NCBI GenBank assembly: GCA_033032175.1
Contig: CM065325.1
Location: 4,058,930-4,122,929 of the forward strand
Direction: 5' to 3'
From: Saturnia japonica
Lineage: Eukaryota > Arthropoda > Insecta > Lepidoptera > Saturniidae
Length of the DNA stretch: 64,000 nucleotides
A model generated the notes under the pieces. The model worked only from the letters and a program-made list of their open reading frames with translations. It had not been told where the DNA came from and did no database searches. A program made the position numbers and the translations under genes. Shown here one piece after another: positions 44,821 to 56,232 of the stretch; position 1 is the stretch's first letter, and each line of letters starts with the position of its first letter.

Positions 44821-47331
44821 ACTTTCTATTGTGTCACACTTCAATCGACAGCCATGTGTTTGTATTTTAATTTAACTTCTTTAATTAATATTAATTGAAA
44901 TTATGACATCACGTAAACACATCATTTAGATGCGCCCCATATGTCTGTTGTGTTATATGTATATTTATCAAAATAAGATTATTTTTTTTCAGTTACTTTG
45001 CAGTCCTTAGCGCGAGTTCGATTCACACACACTCACATTCTATATTTGACAGTTGAAATAGTGATAATTTGTAATTAGCTTATTTAATGTTATGTTTTAT
45101 ATAATTATTTGTTGTTTTATGTAATTAGGTAGGCTACACTATTTGACAAATAAAATCAATAAAACTCAGTTGGTCTTATTTAGGACAAAATACTAAATAA
45201 TATTTTATTTTTACAAATTTTTGCATATTTTCATAAGTGTATTCTTCTAAGGGAATTAATTTTTACAATTATTATTTAAACAGGAATGTAGTTATTACGA
45301 ATAGCTAAAAAAATAGACGACCAATAGTATTCTTTTTTAGCGGTCGTTAAATTTGTATGACAGTTAACCATGTACAGTAATTTTAAATTTTAAATTTAAA
45401 TATTTTATAAATTAAGGGTGGTACTATTAAGTGATATTTATTTTGTAAGTTTGACATTGTTTAAAATCATTTAGAGTTATATATTCTTCGGTGATTGTTA
45501 CCCAATAGTGACGTACTAGATTTGGTACTAGATAATACGAGAGAGCGACATTTCATCGTGTACATTCTTTTAGAATTACCTATAATGTGATTTGATAAGG
45601 ACTTATTCCGATTTAACATCTGCTTTCATGAACTACCCATTCAGGCATTTTACTACTTCATCGATTTTTCTCGTTATCTTGTATTTATTTAAGTTATTAT
45701 TTGAATTGGTATGAATTTCTCCTTGTTTTTTTTTTGGTCACTGTTACTACTTTTGTTACTGCCTATTTTGTACAGCACAACTTGTAAGTGAAAACAAATA
45801 TTTTTTTATTATCTTACTGAACGAAATACATCTGGTGATTTAGATAACTGCATTTTCTAATGTCATTTCTAATTTGCTGCACCCTTTGATCAACACGCGT
45901 GAAATTTTTATTATATTTAATTCGGTGTTTTCTTCAATTTTTTTGAAGAAAACTGAAAGTTTTGAACCAAACGTATTTTTTCCTTTCATTTTCAGGCACG
46001 TTATAGGCACTGTTCATTTTGAACTTTTAAAAACTTGGTTGAAAATAAAACTTACAAAAAGAATTGGTTTAAATAAACTACACATTAAAATGTATAGTGA
46101 GTTATTAGGAGATACCTACACTGATAAGCCAGTTAGTCTGTTAAAATCAATTGCATGTTTCTTACATCGATATCCCTATTTTAATGTATAAAAATATGTA
46201 TGTTTTATGTATGTATTAATGTTTTTTTATATAATCCGTTCTTACTGGATGTTTAACATTTGAAAGGAATATTCATGCCTATCAAATCAATAGGTCAGGC
46301 AGTTTTGGAGACACCGTAATGAGTCAGTCAGTGGTAAATCGCTTAAATATAATGTCGATGTATTTATTCATTGTATCGAAAAAAAATTGTTTTTATTTAA
46401 TGCATCGTATAAAATCGATGTGACGTTTCGATGCAATGTATCGAACATTTTAAAAATATGTCATCCCTAATTTCGAATGCATATGATACTAGGAAGAAAA
46501 AAAATAGATTTTTTGAAAAATATTTTTTATGGCAATATGGTATCTGTCTCATTCAATCTTTCGAAGTCCCGATAGTTTCACTTTGTTCTAAGGAAGTTGA
46601 CTGGGCCTGCTATAATCACTCCAAGTTTAATGCTTGCATGTATTATTACCGTAGTTACGACATAGCAAAACAAAAATATATATTAAAAAACATGTATCTT
46701 GTATGGTACACCTAATATTAAACTTTTCTGGTATTTTCATTATTTTTAGTATGTCCACCATAATAATACATGTCCTGATACCTGTCCGGATACCTATTAC
46801 GGTTCTTAAAATACACCTCTTAAAAGATTTCGTTCACAGAAAAGGGACCCTAATAAATATACAGGTAATGTTTAATTGAATTAATTGCACAGGGATCTTT
46901 AATCCTCATGCTAGAATAAACTAGTACAAAAATTGCGTTAAAATGACAAAGCATCACAGAAACAAGAATGCAAAACCGTTTACCATGAATCTATATGAAA
47001 TTCAAGCAACAATGAAAATTGCAAGCCATAGTTTCGTATACCAGCCAGATATCCCGTTATAGTAGAGAAGTGGCGGGACAAATCGCTGGCCCTGATCCAA
47101 CACGTCCGTTCCCGCCCGTTCCTATTGCATCTCGACACAGCCCGTCGGGTTCTGTTCTGACTCGTCACATGGGACGGGGTATTGTGGTGTCTCAGTGTCA
47201 ACTCTACCAGTCCAATTTGCAATAAACGTTACGTCGTTCTCCATTCAAGGACCATTTTCGTGTGAATTGTTAAATGTTTGTCCTGCAATGTGCTTTTCCC
47301 TTATGGTTTTCAAATTTTGATGGCTTTAATA
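44821..47331. other. AT-rich gap of about 2.5 kb
   Basis: The frames at 45874-46191 (105 codons) and 46431-46715 (94 codons) have no recognisable domain. 'GACACCGTAATGAGTCAGTC' at about 46311 resembles a dispersed repeat motif. 46980-47225 is GC-richer ('GTCCGTTCCCGCCCGTTCC', 'CATGGGACGGGGTATTG') with frames on both strands, and is unassigned. The rest is featureless. Confidence 0.35.
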
Positions 47332-47537
47332 TAGCTTCGGCCTGCGACTTCGTCTACGTGGTCTTCAAAATTGGGTCCAGTGAGAAATGAAAAATATGTC
47401 ATTTATCGGGATAAAAAGTATATACAATGTGCTAATAGAGGTCATAATCTATTTGTGAACCAAATTTCTTTTAAATCCGTTCAGTAATTTTTGCTTTATT
47501 GAGTATTATCAAAGGTCCAAATATACAAACATTCACA
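47332..47537 (-). mobile_element. Dispersed repeat with reversed Helitron-like 3' end
   Basis: 'AGCTTCGGCCTGCGACTTCG' on the left resembles the reversed 3' end at 32340. Then come 'CGGGATAAAAAGTATATAC', 'ATCCGTTCAGTAATTTTTGC' and 'CAAACATTCACATC', the usual lepidopteran order for this repeat class. Confidence 0.5.
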
Positions 47538-47745
47538 TCTATATACTTACCAATATTATAAAGCTGAAGAGTTGGTTTGTTTGTTTGTTTGAACGCACTA
47601 ATCTCAGGAACTACTCGTTCGAATGGAAAAAATATTTTAGTGTTGGATAGTCCATTTATCGAGGAAGGTTATAGGCTATATAACATCACACTACGACTAA
47701 TAGGAGCGGAGCATCAATGAAAAATGTTACAAAAAACGGGGGAAA
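47538..47745 (+). mobile_element. Helitron-like repeat, 5' part
   Basis: 'TCTATATACTTACCAATATT', a (GTTT)n run, 'GAACGCACTAATCTCAGGAA', 'TTTATCGAGGAAGG', 'CATCACACTACGACTAATAG' and 'GGAGCGGAGCATCAATG' mirror 1-192. Its left end touches the right end of the preceding repeat, so the two are head to head. Confidence 0.55.
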
Positions 47746-48393
47746 TTTATTCCTTTTGGGAGCTTCCATTGTGTGCACTGCGTAATTAGCTAAAATTACA
47801 CAATAATCATGTGTGACGGAGTTATTTCTCATAAAGTTCTAAATAAATAATTCCGTGATATTACGTCTATCTTTTAAGGTTGACTCAATATAACCTTTTT
47901 TTATGGTATTGTACTAAAATAATGCATTATTTGCGAGGGTGTTTTTATAAACACGGTATAAATCCTTATCGAAATAAATACGTTATACAGGACAAGTATT
48001 TAATTTTGCAAAAAAATTGCTTTGTACATCAATTGATTTCAATGAATTTCTTAGGAGATAACGATAAAGAGCCGGGCGCGTATTTTTATTATGCGGAATT
48101 ATTTTACTGGTATAATATTATTATCACCTACATAGTTACCTATTCAATATTTCAAGTAGGTACGTAATTTATCTTTTAAGTTTTTTTTTCTTAATTATAA
48201 GGTTAGTTTACAATAATACCTAATTGGCTACGTTCAAATAACCAAATAATTAAGTTGCTTTTATCTGTTTCATCTTTTTATTAGTACCTAATATTTCTTT
48301 TTTTGTGAAGTTTTTATTTACCTACCTATCTAGACAAATTAATAAAATGCTTTGAAAAAGAACTCGGCTTTCTCAGCAATTTGTTACAACAAA
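47746..48393. other. AT-rich gap
   Basis: A 95-codon frame (47880-48167) is rich in Tyr, Ile and Phe with no recognised domain. I see no other evidence for a gene. Confidence 0.35.
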
Positions 48394-48771
48394 ATGGCTG
48401 CGACTCCTGCGTAGCAAAGAAAAGCGGATGAAAATATGCATAGGTTGGCTATTCAATTAGCAATCAATGAGCAAACCCGTGCTAGGGAATCAAGCGCTGA
48501 ACGTTCCTACCGATTAGCTCAACAAAATGCATAATCAACAATGAATAGAACTCGCAGACAATACAATTTATTGAATTTTGTCTATGCTTATGACTGTAAC
48601 CTTGATTACTCGATGCTAAATCATGTTGATATTGGTAGAATGCATAAAATATTCAACAAATGCCAAGCACAGAAATGGAAGGCTGAAGCTCCTGGGTTAT
48701 GTTATAGTAGTGGCAAAGTAGATATACCTAAAATTCCCGAACCAACATCAGCTTTAAAAGAACTTATATGA
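48394..48771 (+). pseudogene. Helitron replication-helicase protein, N-terminal remnant
   Basis: Autonomous Helitrons encode a Rep-helicase protein used for rolling-circle transposition. One frame starts with an ATG at 48394 (MAATPA) and meets a TAG at 48412. It continues ADENMHRLAIQLAINEQTRA, RESSAERSYRLAQQNA and a TAA at 48532, then MNRTRRQYNLLNFVYAYDCN. The last part, CQAQKWKAEAPGLCYSSGKV, DIPKIPEPTSALKELI, matches the 'C..CxAxxWKxEAPGLCCxxGKVxLPxxPEPPxxL' block near the N-terminus of Helitron proteins; the second zinc-type Cys is replaced by Tyr. Rep and helicase domains are absent. An A20 run follows 37 bases after the stop. Confidence 0.75.
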
Positions 48772-48807
48772 GATTTTTTCTATAGTTCCACTCTTAACAT
48801 AGATAAT

Positions 48808-48827
48808 AAAAAAAAAAAAAAAAAAAA
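48808..48827. repeat. A20 homopolymer
   Basis: Twenty A residues follow the Helitron remnant. Either a poly(A) tail of a retrotransposed copy or a chance homopolymer. Confidence 0.8.
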
Positions 48828-50664
48828 TTTTTAAAATTAACCAATAAATATTACCCGTTATAGACAGACATACAAACAATGTTCACTGTATGTACCAAGT
48901 TTTATCAAATTTTGTTTAATGGTGCTCAAATGGTTCATTTATAAAACAAAGAAAGTTTCAGCTACTTTAGAATAATTGTAATACAGGTAGGCCTACGACC
49001 CACTCTCTCTCTGTCTTTCTTGTGTGACACAGACGAAATTGTGAGAGTCAGCTAGTTCTGGATATCATGGTTTACGTTTATCACAATAATTATTAATTCA
49101 TTTCAAAAATCGTCAATTTTTAAGATATACCTAATACTGAAATAATTAGCTTGTAAAAGGAAAACATTAAACGCTTAAAATATAATAATATATAATAAAA
49201 TATAAACTAAAGAGGTAAGTCTTGTTACTATTTTTTTTTGTAACCAAATAGCAAACACGCATGCAGTCCATCTGGTGAGAACCATACACCGTTTAACTAT
49301 CTCCATTTAAATAAAGGATAAAAAGAACACAAGAGAAATAACACTTCCGATTATTGAAATAGAAATATAATTGTTGAATGAAAATATGCAGCGAGATGGC
49401 AGTATAGTACCTACTGTCGGTAGTTATGCAACTTCATACACGTCAACTAAAGACATTTGGTCTTATGACACATGACGTTCAGATGCATAGGTATTCCATG
49501 TGCGTCATTACAACGAAAATAGCACTTGCATTTAAAAAAAAAACTAAAATACATCAATGCAGTCGACTATATCTATTGATATATTTAGCATTCCAAAAGT
49601 TAGGATTTATCACTTATTCGCAATTAACTTATAATTTTTACAAACCATAACTCACATGGCGATGATTTATTTTAAGCTAAGGATTTTATGCAGTTTATAC
49701 TTAAGCAATTGATATACATACATAGAAATATAGATATTGAACATCCAGTTACAATTAAAAACTATATTCAGCACACAAAAATACTTTCTATATTGGAATA
49801 ACGGGATATCTCGCTTTAAAAGTAGGAGCTCATAACACACTAGGACGAGGTATGTCTTAAGAAATAGGTTTGATGAGCATACAGAAGTAACAACATAGAG
49901 TGTTAAAATAATTTTCACAACGAAAGTAATGACAAAAGCACGTCTTAAGTTGTAAGACAAATCTACGTTTGTGTATTTAAAATTGTTTTGAAATAGGATT
50001 ATCTCAATTTAAGTTAAACAAACAGACATTTCTGGCGGGTATCCAAGTCTTGTCTGTTAGCCTGCGGCTGATGTCAGGGTTGTCAACTTGTTAAAAGTAA
50101 ATTCGAGATTCATTTTAATTCTGATGTTTTATTGTAAACTACCCTGGTTTCAGATGAGATTTCTCATCGGCAACAATAAGGGTCAAATATTATTAACACC
50201 CATATGATGAACTCTAAAAGTTTCGCACTTAGTGTTGACCTTTACTAATAAAGGGCATTAAATTCGGCATTTTCTTGTAATTTTAGACACAGGGTTCTCT
50301 AGCAACCTAATTATATAAAATAATTTTTCTTTGCAAAGAAAATTATTAGGATCGGTTTCCGCCTCGTGTATAATTGTTCTTTTAAATCTATATACGCAGT
50401 TTTTCTTATTTTTAAAATTGATGTGATGGCTTACTCTAGTTCCGTGGTTGGAAAATATTTCTCTGTCTCTTATAGTTTCAGAGTTCCCCTTACTAAACCA
50501 TCACATTATATAAATATGGAAGTTCTATACAAAAGCATAGAACAGATACAAAACAGGTTTCTTAGAATAATTCAGTACAAAAGTAAATGTTACCATACTA
50601 TTTCCTGACATAAAAATTCAATCTCATTCATCCTCTCCATGAACGCAGACTTTTTTACTATAAG
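48828..50664. other. AT-rich gap
   Basis: Mostly AT-rich. 49245-49310 ('CAAACACGCATGCAGTCCAT') looks like a short reversed tail of the GCTTGTTTGCC retroposons. The frames at 49426, 49667 and 50366 have no recognised domain. Confidence 0.35.
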
Positions 50665-50895
50665 ACGTCAATTTTAAAAAAAAAAGATAACCAACTTGTA
50701 TGATTTTGAGAAGATCCCTGGTGTATCTTCGAAGTCGAAGGTCCAATACCAATGAAATTAAAAATGAACCACCCTTGAGGTACCCCCTTTCCAACAAAAA
50801 AATAATAATCCAAACCGGTTTATAAACAAGGAAGATGTGGCTGAACATCCATAAAAAAATATATTTGAATTGATAACCTCCTTCGTTTGAAGTCT
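50665..50895 (-). repeat. Family P dispersed repeat, copy 6
   Basis: This is the cleanest reversed copy: 'GGTGTATCTTCGAAGTCGAA', 'CCAATACCAATGAAATTAA', 'ACCACCCTTGAGGTACCCCC', 'CGGTTTATAAACAAGG' and 'TGAATTGATAACCTCC'. The uninterrupted 'CCCCCTTTCCAACAAAAAAA' stretch is the reference for the insertion in copy 2. Confidence 0.7.
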
Positions 50896-50904
50896 GTAAA
50901 AAAG

Positions 50905-51220
50905 TCGAGGTTGTCGAGATGCTTAGACCGGCGCAATAACGATACGAAGCCCACAGGTTCGGTTCGAACCCCCATGTACCAACTAATTTTTCGAAATTAT
51001 AAATACTAATTCAAATTGGTACTAACGGCTGACGGCGAATGAAAACATCGTGAAGAAATCCGCCATATGTGGGAACAATACAGAACTGTTGATTTTTTGG
51101 TGTTTGAAATCACCAATACGTCGTGGGCTGGCGTGTTAGATTAGCCTGTACTTTCCCTTGGAAAAATTCCCATGCCCGGTAATGGGTCACTTACAGGCTG
51201 ATATGACAGACGAATAATAG
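50905..51220 (+). mobile_element. tRNA-derived SINE
   Basis: 'CACAGGTTCGGTTCGAACCC' (about 50959-50978) is a good B box. Downstream 'ACGGCTGACGGCGAATGAAA', 'ACATCGTGAAGAAATCC', 'TACGTCGTGGGCTGGCGTG' and 'TTACAGGCTGATATGAC' match 23501-23850 in order. Confidence 0.65.
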
Positions 51221-53794
51221 CGGATATAACATATTATTTAAAAATATCTAACGGTGAGCAAACTACACGGAACTACTAATTATTATTAATCTGCGTGTCA
51301 TTTAATATTTCTATGAGAAACACGTACCGTTATTGAGATCATCAGTATTTAAAGATCACATTTTTAGTCAGAATTAGCAATCAAGTTAATATCATTTTCA
51401 AAACCATACGAATGGATCTCTTTCAAACCAGTTCTCTCAAATTTGAGAAGACTCTAATTAGGCAATTTTAGTGCTAAATCTACAAATGACCTTTTTTATG
51501 TTATTTGTTAGTTGTAAGATCACATTTTATATCTGAATAATCTTAAAAAATAAATAAATAAACATGCTTCTAAGCCCACCGGTTTCAATTTCGGCAAAGC
51601 GTTAGTGATACCTATGATATTACTTACCTTAATACTTGTTTACCACGTTTGTTGTATAAAAAAAATATACGTTGTTTGTCAGTTTTAAGAATTTTTGTTA
51701 AGTAAGTAAGTTTTGTTTGTAGATTATATTAAATAGAACCTTAAAGTTATGAAGCTAAAAATTTCTTTACAATGATTTCTGGTCCGATGAAAAATTTCCG
51801 GTGTTTGTTGTTCCTACGTAATTTGACTTTCCGATATGTTTTAAGACGTTTTTTAAAGTTGAAACGCTTAAACTCCGAACTTGTTATGTACTTCGTATTT
51901 ATCGCTAAGATATAACGCACTAAATTATGATTATCGATAAAAAGTAGGACAAAAACATACTCATATATAGATGTATGGAGTAACCGTTATACGAGGCGCT
52001 CTCATAATAGCTCTGAAGATGTCAGATAGCCAACATTTTATCCCCATGGGGCCAGTACCGCTTATTATCTACAGTGAACATGAACATTACAGAGATGCGG
52101 TCACAAAGTAATGTTATATAAAATATACGACAGTTTTTATCCGTTTTATGAGAGACAGGCAGCTTTAAAAGTAAAAAGGTAATTTTTTTTCTTCATTATT
52201 TATAAAGTATTCTATCTAACAATGTAATGTAATGTATGAACCTATGTACCAATTAAATTACTGTAGTATTTAATTTAATTAAAAATACGAAAAGGTAATT
52301 GTTATATTTTTCACTCGATTACATATTTACAGGCTATGCTACGAAATTATAGCCCTAATGAATATGATGATTAACTTTTTCCTATAAACTATTCTAATAT
52401 TTAAGAAACATTTACCTATTTAATAATCGTGGGATATATTTTTTGTTTATCAGATTTCATAGCTAGTTACTATATTATGAATTAGCTATGATGCACGGTT
52501 TCACCCGTGTTATTCGATCATCTCTTCGTCGAGGAGCCGCCCGCGCCGTGCGTAAACGCATCTGTATAACATATCGTTATCAGATGCCGCCTCTAGACCT
52601 ACGTCTATTATCCTTGTAAGTGTGCCTGGTGCTACTACAAAATACGATGTCAAATACTAGATTTAATATTAAAATTTTTGACAAGTGACTTCTTTGTGAC
52701 GTAATACCTCTCAGCGAGATCCTATATTAATTGGATTAAAGCTATGTGAATGTAAATGAAGTAGGTATAACACTGAGCTTATAGAATATAGAGCATTTAT
52801 CAACTGATCCACTCTAAGCCCTCGACTAAAATCGAAATCTCGTATTCCGTTCATTATCCAAACAAAAACATCAGCAAGTGAATTTCCTTATTTGTAACCC
52901 AAATCAAAACAGCAGTCAAGGGCTATTAGCATTTCGTAAGATGGCCTTTAAATAGGCAATCGAGCGAAAACAATAACAATTCCCTTTTCGTATTTTTAAT
53001 TAAATTGAAATATTCATTCATTTCTGTTTCTACTTACTGACATTTATCTTAGTACAAAATTCCTTGTAACAAAGGGTCCTCAGTCAGATTAAATTTCCGG
53101 CGGGGTCCACTTCAGCCCTAGAATGCCCTTTATTACCCCGTTACAAAAGGCTTCACTGCCGTGGCACTAGAATATTAGAAGCTCCCTCATTTATTTCCTC
53201 GACAATTTACTTTTGTCCACTTTGCAGCAATTTTAAAAGCTGTACACGATGTTTTCTCTTAATACCTCCTCTGTTTGATTGTTTTCTTTTATTGTTCAGT
53301 AATTTTATGTCTGAATGAAGTACAAATGCTTGTTTAACAAGTTATAATTTAAGTACTAGATATGTACTTTCTTGTTTCACTCTAAGTGAAGAAAGAAGGT
53401 TGATAAAATATTTAATTGGAATGTATACTCTTTTCATTTCTATCGAGTATAAAACTCAAATAAAACAATTGTATACTGAATGTTTTCTTTTCTAGATGAA
53501 ACGTGTTTGTCAGAACAGGTTTTAGGTGAGATAATTATCAAAGTATGTTTGTTTCAATGTTAATCCATCGATCACACTTAAACGGATCCACGTATTCTAA
53601 CGAAAGGCGTAGAAGGAGATTATGATGATTATGTGCTGAGATAGATTTTTTTTTTAATTGTTTCACGGTAAAGTGACGGCAATGTGCTTAATGGTAATCT
53701 AAAACACGAAAACCACCATAAGATCGGTAATGCAACATCAACAAAGTAACACATACACTATACGTACGTGTTTTACATTTTTGGTCTCATCTTT
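51221..53794. other. Gap with unique-looking blocks
   Basis: 52500-52630 is complex ('TCGTCGAGGAGCCGCCCGCG'). 52830-53240 is a long, non-repeated, moderately GC stretch ('GATTAAATTTCCGGCGGGGT', 'GGCTTCACTGCCGTGGC'). Both are candidate conserved non-coding DNA. No reading frame over 60 codons was found in this interval outside its right edge. Confidence 0.35.
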
Positions 53795-54000
53795 TTTTAT
53801 ATATAACAAAAGTAGCAAACAAAATACGGCCCATATACATATTACAAGCACGTTGCTGGTATTGAAGCCCTCTACCCCAAAAAGCTCTAGAAACCCTAAT
53901 CACCGCAGGAACACAACACTAGGTTATTTGTCTTCGATCTTTTGTATGGTGAAGGTATTCTACCAGTCGGACTACCCAAAGAACTTTCATTTCATATTCA
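53795..54000 (-). mobile_element. Non-LTR retroposon tail (GCTTGTTTGCC family), reversed
   Basis: 'GTAGCAAACAAAATACGGCC', 'GCTCTAGAAACCCTAATCAC', 'CACAACACTAGGTTATTTG' and 'CTACCAGTCGGACTACCC' mirror 30158-30395. The 102-codon frame at 53730-54038 runs through it antisense and is not a gene. Confidence 0.6.
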
Positions 54001-54841
54001 ATTTATGGGCAATATACATCTTAGTAATAAATCTATGACGTCATCTTACCCGAAGACTGTGTAAGTAATCTGTACTGTTATGAAGGAAATAAATGCCGTG
54101 TCTATAGAATACACGTAATCATGTATGTATAGATTATAAAATACACTACATTTGTATTACTATAGATATTATTGTTTAATGTCATCTATTGGCGCATAAT
54201 ATAATGCTCACTGTTTATGTATTATTTAATGGCTGCGCACATCGTGATTTATTGTGCATAACGTACTCGCAGTGTTCATGTAAATCATTCGAGATAAATT
54301 GTTGTCATGCCATATTGTTGTTTTAAATTTGTTTACGTTAATGCCTATATATTGCACATACATTTTTCATACAGTCTAGCATACGTAGTGGTAAATTTGG
54401 ATAATGCTTGATTTTACAATATTTATGGTTTAATTATTATTTAACGAATTTAAATACTAACATCATAATCAAAACGTAAGTATGTATTAATAAAATAAAG
54501 TTCAAATTTAGTTACATTATCCCCTTGGCTCCCGACGTCACAAAAAAACCACGGAGCTAAATTATTAATGACTTTGGATACCTACATGAGAACAATTATA
54601 TTATAACTAGTAACGGTTACGTAAGAGCTACGTAACAAAAAAATAATGTTAATTCAGATCTTTGTTACTTTGTTCTGCAAGTTTCGAAAGTTCTAAATTA
54701 GATCGTCAAAGTGACAGCACTGTTAGATACTTGATGGTAAGAAGAGTACAACACAAAAACAATAGCGATCACTGAGATATCGACAATTCATCTTCATTGT
54801 CGCTATCATACAATACTCACACGCAATGCTCTCAACAGCTT
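54001..54841. other. AT-rich gap
   Basis: Nothing was recognised. Confidence 0.4.
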
Positions 54842-54851
54842 GACTATTCTG

Positions 54852-54930
54852 TTTTTTTTTCTGACTGACTATATTGTTATCCTTAATCCTAAAGAGTCTG
54901 TGACGGCTTTTACAGCTTCACCGGACTTGC
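54852..54930 (-). mobile_element. Ultra-short LINE insertion with 10-bp target duplication
   Basis: It starts with a T9 run, then 'CTGACTGACTATATTGTTAT', 'GACGGCTTTTACAGCTTCAC' and 'CGGACTTGC'. It is the reversed 3' terminus of the LINE family at 19815. GACTATTCTG stands directly before (54842-54851) and after it (54931-54940). At 79 bases it is an extreme 5' truncation. Confidence 0.75.
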
Positions 54931-54954
54931 GACTATTCTGTGGCTTGACTGAGT

Positions 54955-55260
54955 TTTTATCTTTTTTATCGTTGTGGCCACAATCTCACTTGATCTTGTG
55001 TGATCAAAGATGTTAGCACGCTAAGCCTACTAGAAGACTCGCTCTCAAGTGTAGCTCCCAGAACACACCTATTATTAGTGTTTAGCGATAGATTTTCAAC
55101 TTGAGGATGGAAGCTAACGAGGCGGGCATTAGAAAAAGCCTTACCACCATGCTATGGTTTCATCAAAATGTTTTCCTTCACCGAAAGCTCAGGCTCAATG
55201 AAGGGATTCGAACTCCCATCTGCTACCAACTGAGTCATCATTGCTTCATTGTGATTCCGA
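54955..55260 (-). mobile_element. tRNA-derived SINE, reversed, with B and A boxes
   Basis: The right end carries reversed promoter boxes: 'GGGATTCGAACTCCC' (about 55203-55217) is a B box, and 'CTACCAACTGAGTCATC' an A box. Towards the left come 'TTCCTTCACCGAAAGCTCAG', 'ACCATGCTATGGTTTCATC' and 'GCACGCTAAGCCTACTAG'. The order is that of 30690-30960 and 34490-34702. The frame at 55101-55379 spans it and is not a gene. Confidence 0.7.
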
Positions 55261-55264
55261 AACG

Positions 55265-55345
55265 CGATAATCCAGAAGAAAGTCACTGTAATGGGCTTAT
55301 TATTAAGTGCATAGTTGCCGCGGTCCACTCGGGTATAGGATTCAC
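55265..55345 (+). repeat. Dispersed repeat fragment (partner at 1257)
   Basis: 'CGCGATAATCCAGAAGAAAG', 'TCACTGTAATGGGCTTAT' and 'CCACTCGGGTATAG' match 1257-1330 in order. The start abuts the A-box end of the SINE. Confidence 0.45.
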
Positions 55346-55859
55346 CCCGCAAACTTTCAATTTTACAAATTACTATTGAAACGTAATAATAATGTATCGA
55401 AATATAATAATATAGCAAGTAGAGAAAAATACTAAGCATTAAAAATATATAGGTATTTAAGTTATATTGACCATGTAATACTGTGTTAATTAATTTTAGC
55501 ACTAATCTAACTAACCCTAAGCTACAGCCATCTGGCTAGTCCCAATAAAATGAAGTATATACTGCGGAAAGCTGTAAAATAAGAACATTCCGCCAAGCAC
55601 TAATGAAGATTGTTTCCTAAGTACTAAAAGCATGATACACTGTGTTACAAATTAAATGAACTGTAACATAATAAAATTTACAACTGATTCATAGTTATCG
55701 AACCATCGCAGTCGGCTATGAAATTATGATGTGGAATACATTTTTAAATTTTATCGTCTTTACTTGTAGCGGTGTGCTCGCGTTTCCTCTCGCGTTTGTT
55801 ATACAGTAATTATTTAGACCCATTATTTTATTTTTACTCATATTTTTGGCAATTCTTAT
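55346..55859. other. AT-rich gap
   Basis: Nothing was recognised. Confidence 0.4.
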
Positions 55860-56232
55860 TAGGCTATCAATCAGGAAATGACATATTAATTATTATATTT
55901 CCCGTGTACAAAATGTCATCAAAACCCCTTGTTACTATTTTTTAAGATGCAATGTATTGTTGACGATCCCTATAACCTGAATCCCATCAGTTATGCAATA
56001 ACTTATATATCTCCCGTGTACAAAATGTCATCAAAATCTGATATAATTTTTGATTTTTTAAATTATTTCTAAAAGATTTATTAAAACATCTTGTAGCCTA
56101 TCAATTGATGAATGACATAAGCTACTTGTGTACAAAATTTCATAAGAAACGGCCAAGCAGTTTTTGAGTTAAATCCGGACAAACAAACAAACAGGTCAGA
56201 CAGACCATAATTTTTTTGATTTATTAATATAG
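55860..56232 (+). repeat. Degenerate internal repeats ending in a Helitron-like tail
   Basis: 'CCCGTGTACAAAATGTCATC' occurs at about 55901 and 56013, and 'CTTGTGTACAAAATTTCAT' at about 56126. 'CTATCAAT' precedes the first and third. The region closes with a (CAAA)n run, 'CAGGTCAGACAGACC' and 'TTTATTAATATAGAT'. The last motif recurs at 40547. It is probably one old dispersed element. Confidence 0.4.

Noticed and set aside
45874..46191. 105-codon frame rich in Phe, Lys and Leu
   Set aside because: AT-driven composition, no domain and no flanking gene signals.
53730..54038. 102-codon frame
   Set aside because: It lies largely across a reversed retroposon tail.
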